Origin: Verrucomicrobiota bacterium
Lineage (GTDB): Bacteria > Verrucomicrobiota > Verrucomicrobiia > Limisphaerales > JAEYXS01
Length of the DNA: 10,731 nt
NCBI GenBank assembly: GCA_023431185.1
Contig: JAEYXS010000094.1
Coordinates: 1 to 10,731 of the forward strand
Direction of reading: 5' to 3'
Shown: positions 7,152-10,731 of the stretch, one piece after another
Position numbering within the stretch: position 1 is the first letter of the stretch
Layout: every line of letters starts with the position of its first letter
Made by a program: the position numbers and the translations under genes
Notes under the pieces: model-generated
Databases searched by the model: none
What the model was told of the DNA's origin: nothing
What the model saw: the letters and a program-made list of their open reading frames with translations, nothing else

Positions 7152-7280
7152 AAGGAGATAGCCGCCTGCGGAGGGATCAATACGTTGCTCAAGTCCACTT
7201 CCTTCCCCCTAATCCCGGCCTTTCCTGTCCCGCGCCTGCGGCGATCCCTTAGGGAGAAGGAGTCAACATTTCCTGCGCCT

Positions 7281-8093
7281 CTACACAAACACCTTCTTCA
7301 GATACTCGATGCTCTTCGTGGCGATGACTTCCGCGCCTTCCTCGAACTTGAACACCTCCACGGACACCCAGCCGTCATAGCCCACTTCTTTCAACGCCGC
7401 CGCGATGGGTTTGAAATCCACATCGCCAAAACCCGGCCCCTTCAAGTTCGCATCGTTCGCGTGGAAGTAGGCGAAGTTCGGCGTGGATTCCTTGATGATC
7501 TGCGGGATGGGCTTGCTCTCCGAGCACATCGCCTTCACATCGATGATGATCTTGAAGGCGGGGCTGTTCAGCTCCTTCGTGAACTTGATGCCATCCTCCG
7601 CCGTATTGATGAAATTGGTCTCCGCCGGAGCCAGCGGTTCAAAGCAGATGACGATGTCCCGCTCCTCCGCGCGCTTCACCGCCGGGCGAAATACTTCGAG
7701 CGCCCAATCCCACGCCTGCTGATACGTCACACCTTCCATCAAGTTCCGCTGCTTCGGCGAACCCACGATGATGCGTTTGCCGCCGATATCACCGCAGAAG
7801 TTCACGAGGTCCACGAAATACTGCTGCGTCTTCGCGCGGATGGCCGCGTCCGGATGCGTCACGTACATCCCCTCCGCCTGCACCAGCACCCAGTGGATGC
7901 CCGTGATGGCGATGCCGATGCGCGCGGCTGCTGCCTTGATCTCTTCGCGCTGGGCTGGCGAGATCTCCGTCACATACTTGGCGATCGTGAAGGGCGCGAT
8001 CTCGATGCCGTCATACCCCGCCATCTTGGCGAACGCCATGGCGTCCTCCAGCTTCCAGTTCTGGAAAATCTCGTTGCAGATGCCGAATTTCAT
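7281..8093 (-). CDS. Sugar phosphate isomerase/epimerase-like TIM-barrel protein
   Basis: A 270-residue protein of the AP-endonuclease-2/xylose-isomerase-like family (PF01261), with no signal peptide and so cytoplasmic. The start MKFGICNEIF is the first barrel strand. Expected metal ligands are Glu152 (CFEPL), Asp185 (IIIDVKAM), His211 (YFHAND) and Glu246 (VSVEVF). From memory, this numbering is the same as the Mn ligands of Pseudomonas cichorii D-tagatose 3-epimerase, so ketose 3-epimerase-type chemistry on a cis-enediolate is plausible. Glu158 (APAETN) is also kept. Positions equivalent to the epimerase's His188 and Arg217 are Ala and Leu here, so the substrate probably differs. It converges on the DUF1080 gene and is divergent from the pilin-like pair. 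ATG at 8093 is preceded by a weak AGGG-type site. Confidence 0.88.
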   Translation of the reverse strand: MKFGICNEIFQNWKLEDAMAFAKMAGYDGIEIAPFTIAKYVTEISPAQREEIKAAAARIGIAITGIHWVLVQAEGMYVTHPDAAIRAKTQQYFVDLVNFCGDIGGKRIIVGSPKQRNLMEGVTYQQAWDWALEVFRPAVKRAEERDIVICFEPLAPAETNFINTAEDGIKFTKELNSPAFKIIIDVKAMCSESKPIPQIIKESTPNFAYFHANDANLKGPGFGDVDFKPIAAALKEVGYDGWVSVEVFKFEEGAEVIATKSIEYLKKVFV

Positions 8094-8288
8094 GATGCCC
8101 TGAATTTAGCCTGCCCAGCCCGTGAACTGTCGAGCGTGAAAGCGCCTCAATCCGAACGAGATGAAATGATTGCCGGTGAAAATGGACCTTTCCCGTTCAC
8201 TGGCAGTGTGCTAGTTTAATTTTACTTAAGCGAGCGACTTGCGGTGTCGCCTCTCAAAGGAGTCCAGAACATCACCTTTGGAAAAGAT
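8094..8288. promoter_or_regulatory. Divergent spacer between the isomerase and pilin-like genes
   Basis: These 195 bases separate divergent starts and should contain both promoters. The stretch turns AT-rich at 8211-8228 (CTAGTTTAATTTTACTTA), the most likely -10 zone for the plus-strand operon, but no good -35 at the right distance was found. AAAGGAG at 8256-8262 is a good Shine-Dalgarno sequence that lies too far (26 bases) from the chosen ATG at 8289. The in-frame codons at the usual distance are not standard starts. Confidence 0.3.
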
Positions 8289-9008
8289 ATGAACTTGAAA
8301 ACCGCAGACCCCAGAATCACTCGGATCCGCGCCTTCACCAGCATGGAACTTGTTGTTGTGGTCGTGATTATTGTCGTGTTGGGTGTGCTGTTTAAGATCG
8401 CCGCGGCGCGGCCCTACTCGAAAGCCCCACGCATTAAATGTTCGAGCAACTTGAAGCAGGTCGCGCTGTCTTTTAAGCTGTATGCGGGGGATAACGATGG
8501 TCAGTTACCATGGCAAAACTCTTTACTCCAAGAGGAGCCTCCACCTAAACAGGTATGGCAATACTTTCTCTCAATTTCTAATGAGTTGAGCACACCGAAG
8601 ATACTGATTTGCCCGAGCGATGTAAAACGGGTGCAAAACGTGGCGACTAATTTCTCTGCTGATCCCGCCGGACTTGTGAATCTGTCGAATAGAGATACGG
8701 CGATAAGTTATTTTCTTGGTGTGACCACCACCTCCAACCAACCGAACGCCATTCTTGCTGGCGATCGCAACTTGGCACCCAATGAAAAAGCGTCATTATA
8801 CAGCAGCCGAGTTGCGATGCTTGTCGATGTCCCCACTACCTCCACTTGGAGCCCCCTCCCTGAACAATCTATCCACGACAACGCCGGCAACTACGCCCTC
8901 GCCGATGGCAGCGTGCAACAAGCCAGCAACGCCCGCCTGCAAGAAGCCCTCCGTCTCGCCCGTGATTCCTACGGCACCAACGCCAACCGCATGCTCTTTC
9001 CGCAATGA
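8289..9008 (+). CDS. Prepilin-like protein with H-X9-DG C-terminus (first of tandem pair)
   Basis: 239 residues. The ATG at 8289 (GGAAAAG just upstream) is preferred over the GTG at 8244 because it aligns with the start of the downstream paralogue. A short basic leader ends R14-A15, followed by F16-T-S-M-E20 and a hydrophobic helix (about 21-38). This is the type IV prepilin/pseudopilin N-terminus with the conserved Glu at +5 but Ala instead of Gly at -1. Then come KCSSNLKQVALSFKLYA, a variable middle with two Cys, and a C-terminal block HDNAGNYALADGS (H196-X9-D206-G) ending in LFPQ. Such proteins are numerous in Verrucomicrobiota and Planctomycetota, presumably inner-membrane or surface pseudopilins cut by a prepilin peptidase; individual roles are unknown. 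Its TGA overlaps the next ATG (ATGA), indicating coupled translation. Confidence 0.85.
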   Translation: MNLKTADPRITRIRAFTSMELVVVVVIIVVLGVLFKIAAARPYSKAPRIKCSSNLKQVALSFKLYAGDNDGQLPWQNSLLQEEPPPKQVWQYFLSISNELSTPKILICPSDVKRVQNVATNFSADPAGLVNLSNRDTAISYFLGVTTTSNQPNAILAGDRNLAPNEKASLYSSRVAMLVDVPTTSTWSPLPEQSIHDNAGNYALADGSVQQASNARLQEALRLARDSYGTNANRMLFPQ

Positions 9009-9730
9009 AAACCGCAATCTTCAAACCAAAGTCAAAAGCTTTCACTGGTTGGGAGTTGCTGGTGGTATTGGCCATCGTGGCTTTACTTGCATTCATGCTT
9101 TTACCGGCCTTGGCTAAGGCGAAAGTTCGGGTCAATCCCATCCGGTGCAGCTCAAATCTGAAACAGATCGCCCTCTCATTTAAAATGTATGCAAATGATC
9201 ACGCTCAGAAGTACCCGCAGTTTGACTATTCCGACTTAGCATCGGTCAACCCATCTACAAATCAACCCTTGCCCGTGTGGAAATATTTTTACGCCATTTC
9301 CAATGAGCTGGGCCTCGCGAGAATACTCTCCTGCCCTCAAGATGTTCGCCGAATCGCCAATCAGCCTGTCGATTTTTCCGATGGTCCGGGAGGACTTGGT
9401 CATGTTTATAAACAGAATGCTGCAATAAGCTATTTTGTCGGTTTCAACGCAGAAGAAACCAAACCCAACATGATTCTGAATGGTGATCGTAATTTGGCTG
9501 CCGATGTCCATGCAGATTTTTACAGCAGCACAAATGGTGCTGCTGCTGAGGTCTCTACGAATGCGGTCTGGCGAAGCTTGCCACGTCAGCCTTTCCACGG
9601 AAACGCGGGCAATTACGCGCTCGCCGATGGCAGTGTCTATCAAGCCAGCAACGCACGCCTGCAAGAAGCCCTCCGTCTCTCCCGCCAATCTTATGGCACC
9701 AACGCCAACCGCTTTCTATTCCCGCAGTAG
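9005..9730 (+). CDS. Prepilin-like protein with H-X9-DG C-terminus (second of tandem pair)
   Basis: 241 residues, paralogous to the preceding gene. The leader ends K11-A12, then F13-T-G-W-E17-LLVV and a helix running to LLPALAKAK. This is a prepilin-type N-terminus with Glu at +5, Ala at -1 and Trp where Ile is usual. CSSNLKQIALSFKMYAND follows, then a diverged middle, and finally HGNAGNYALADGS (H198-X9-D208-G) ending in LFPQ. The last 44 residues match the upstream copy at 39 positions, far more than the middle does. The ATG lies inside the upstream stop (ATGA) with no Shine-Dalgarno of its own, so it probably depends on reinitiation. The likely role is a minor pseudopilin of a type II secretion/type IV pilus-like system; none of the machinery genes is in the window. 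Confidence 0.87.
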   Translation: MKTAIFKPKSKAFTGWELLVVLAIVALLAFMLLPALAKAKVRVNPIRCSSNLKQIALSFKMYANDHAQKYPQFDYSDLASVNPSTNQPLPVWKYFYAISNELGLARILSCPQDVRRIANQPVDFSDGPGGLGHVYKQNAAISYFVGFNAEETKPNMILNGDRNLAADVHADFYSSTNGAAAEVSTNAVWRSLPRQPFHGNAGNYALADGSVYQASNARLQEALRLSRQSYGTNANRFLFPQ

Positions 9731-9760
9731 CTATCTGCGTTTATCTGCGCCCATCTGCGG
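9731..9760. repeat. Three 10-base direct repeats filling an intergenic gap
   Basis: ATCTGCG occurs at 9733-9739, 9743-9749 and 9753-9759, with an exact 10-base period. The three units occupy the whole 30-base gap between the stop of the second pilin-like gene (9728-9730) and the stop of the convergent U32 gene (9761-9763). The copies do not form a hairpin, so this is not an intrinsic terminator. Confidence 0.8.
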
Positions 9761-10731
9761 TTAAACCTTGGGTCTCTGCGTTGGCTCAATCCGCAACCCC
9801 TCCATCTGCCCGCGCGTCACACCGAGCTGGCTCACGAGCTTCAGCTCACGCCACAATTGCTGCCCCGTGATCTCCCCGCGCAGGAGCTGGCGATACTTCG
9901 CGATGGTCTGCGTGACCTGCTCCGGCGTCTCGTTCAGGAAATCGATGCGGAACTGGCGCGCCCCCAGCGTCACCATGCGCTCGAAATATTCCGCCCCCGT
10001 CTGCGCCATGGAGTTGAACACCGTGTTGCGGCAACCTGCATCCGCCTTGAGCGAATGCAGCGCCCCCACACGATCCCGCAGCTTCACCTCATGCTTCTCA
10101 CAAGGGCGTCCGCAGTCATGGTAATCCTTCCCTTTCGAGAGGAACGCGCAGAACACGCAATGTTCCATATGGAACATCGGCATGTGCTGATGCAGCGTGA
10201 TCTCCAGATACTGCGCTGGAGTAGAGGAAAGCAACGCCTCGAGTTGCGTCACATTCAGATCATAAGACGCCGTGACGCGCTCCAATCCGTAACGCTGGAT
10301 GTAATATTCCGCCGTCAGCGGATTCGCCACATTCAGTGAGAAATCCCCACGAAGCCGTGAACCGGCGAAGAACTTTAGATGCTCGTAATTGCGGACCACA
10401 TACCCATCCGCATTGCTGGACCGCACCAGATTCAGAATCCATTCCTCACCCGACTTAAAGATACGCGGTGGCAATACGAAAATGCCCGCCTGCGCATTGC
10501 TCAACGGCGCCTTGCACCCACGCGCCGTGTGATACAACGTCACCGCCTCGCGATACTTCTTCGGATCTTCAAACTCGCAATAGATCGTCTCCGCCCCGCA
10601 GGTGAGTGCAGTTTCTAGTTGCGCTAAGTTACGCACCAGAACGATCAATTCCAGCCCTTTATTGGTAGGGACGCGGTGCTCCGCGTCCGTTGCCAAAGTC
10701 TGGTCAGGGAACGCGGAGCACCGCGTCCCTA
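9761..10731 (-). CDS. U32 family peptidase-like protein (5' end outside the window)
   Basis: The stop is TAA at 9761-9763 and the frame stays open to the right edge. The only start-like codon near the edge is a TTG at 10694-10696, so the gene is taken as partial. Numbered from that TTG, residues 15-60 (LELIVLVRNLAQLETALTCG, then AETIYCEFEDP) resemble the second module of long U32 proteins. Residues 164-228 carry the U32 signature: LEITLHQHMPMFHMEHC, then DCGRPCEKHEVKLRDRVG, and CRNTVFN. Cys180, Cys183, Cys195, Cys199 and Cys222 are candidate iron-sulfur ligands. Known U32 members (RlhA, TrhP, UbiU/V) act in RNA hydroxylation or ubiquinone synthesis rather than proven proteolysis; RlhA-like RNA modification is a reasonable guess. 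The likely missing part is the N-terminal U32 module. Confidence 0.85.
   Translation of the reverse strand, partial: GTRCSAFPDQTLATDAEHRVPTNKGLELIVLVRNLAQLETALTCGAETIYCEFEDPKKYREAVTLYHTARGCKAPLSNAQAGIFVLPPRIFKSGEEWILNLVRSSNADGYVVRNYEHLKFFAGSRLRGDFSLNVANPLTAEYYIQRYGLERVTASYDLNVTQLEALLSSTPAQYLEITLHQHMPMFHMEHCVFCAFLSKGKDYHDCGRPCEKHEVKLRDRVGALHSLKADAGCRNTVFNSMAQTGAEYFERMVTLGARQFRIDFLNETPEQVTQTIAKYRQLLRGEITGQQLWRELKLVSQLGVTRGQMEGLRIEPTQRPKV
10666..10731. repeat. Palindromic repeat lying in the U32 reading frame
   Basis: Bases 10666-10686 and 10711-10731 are perfect reverse complements over 21 bases, separated by 24 bases. Each arm is itself a small hairpin: GGACGCGG-TGCT-CCGCGTCC at 10669-10688 and ACGCGG-AGCA-CCGCGT at 10711-10726. 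The element reaches the window edge and may extend beyond. It has no stop in the U32 frame, where it reads GTRCSAFPDQ followed by TLATDAEHRVPT. Confidence 0.85.

Larger units (their letters stand above)
6868..7280. other. Repeat-rich spacer between convergent genes
   Basis: These 413 bases hold no gene I can support. Inverted repeats follow one another. They are small GGGC/GCCC (6878-6889) and CCCCG/CGGGG (6896-6913) stems, the terminator at 6939-6980, TGGCCC-AAA-GGGCCA at 6985-6999, an 11-pair perfect stem 7013-7023 with 7034-7044 (10-base loop), and a CCCTCTCCC/GGGAGAGGG palindrome at 7116-7136. From about 7150 to 7280 no clear structure was seen. Frames running through it are low-complexity and look like translated repeats. 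Confidence 0.6.

Noticed and set aside
7143..8219. Plus-strand open frame (358 codons)
   Set aside because: Antisense to the isomerase gene, whose family motifs and metal ligands are clear.
8244..8288. Earlier GTG start for the first pilin-like gene
   Set aside because: It would add 15 residues absent from the paralogue and lengthen the prepilin leader; no ribosome site precedes 8244.
9731..9760. CRISPR-like array
   Set aside because: The units are only 7-10 bases long with no spacers, and no cas gene is in the window.

Overview
The window looks like chromosomal DNA of a Verrucomicrobiota bacterium, probably of the Pedosphaera/Limisphaera type. This is inferred from gene content: a PQQ-like beta-propeller protein with a WPQFRGPNGDG start, a two-domain DUF1080 lipoprotein, an alpha/beta-hydrolase with a long C-terminal extension, tandem prepilin-like proteins with an H-X9-DG C-terminus, and a long-type U32 protein. 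No 16S or marker gene is present to settle it. The DNA is GC-rich, Shine-Dalgarno sequences are weak, and short palindromic repeats sit between genes.

Layout. 1-272 (+): 3' end of a YhbY/CRM-type RNA-binding protein. 279-4056 (-): a probable three-gene run, read as alpha/beta-hydrolase (4056-1972), secreted PQQ-like beta-propeller protein (1898-612) and small HAD hydrolase (608-279). The last two are 3 bases apart. 4057-4365: intergenic stretch with hairpins that pair better on the minus strand. 4366-5265 (-): a membrane-anchored protein with a GrpE-like C-terminal domain. 5455-6867 (+): two-domain DUF1080 lipoprotein, followed by a strong intrinsic terminator (6939-6980) and a repeat-rich spacer. 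7281-8093 (-): xylose-isomerase-like TIM barrel of the tagatose/allulose-epimerase type. 8289-9730 (+): two overlapping paralogous prepilin-like genes. 9731-9760: three 10-base repeats filling the whole gap. 9761 to the right edge (-): U32 family protein, open at its 5' end, with a palindromic repeat lying in its reading frame.

Function. Most products are exported: the alpha/beta-hydrolase, the propeller, the DUF1080 lipoprotein and both pilin-like proteins have export signals, and the GrpE-like protein has two membrane segments. The DUF1080 lipoprotein and the convergent TIM-barrel isomerase could belong to one keto-sugar/glycoside pathway, which is an inference from families and proximity. 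YhbY and U32 are RNA-related housekeeping families.

I see no defence system, CRISPR array, transposase or RNA gene. The most unusual points are the membrane-tethered GrpE-like protein, the palindromic repeat translated inside the U32 frame, the tandem pilin-like pair with a conserved 3' block, and the hairpin cluster at 4157-4278.
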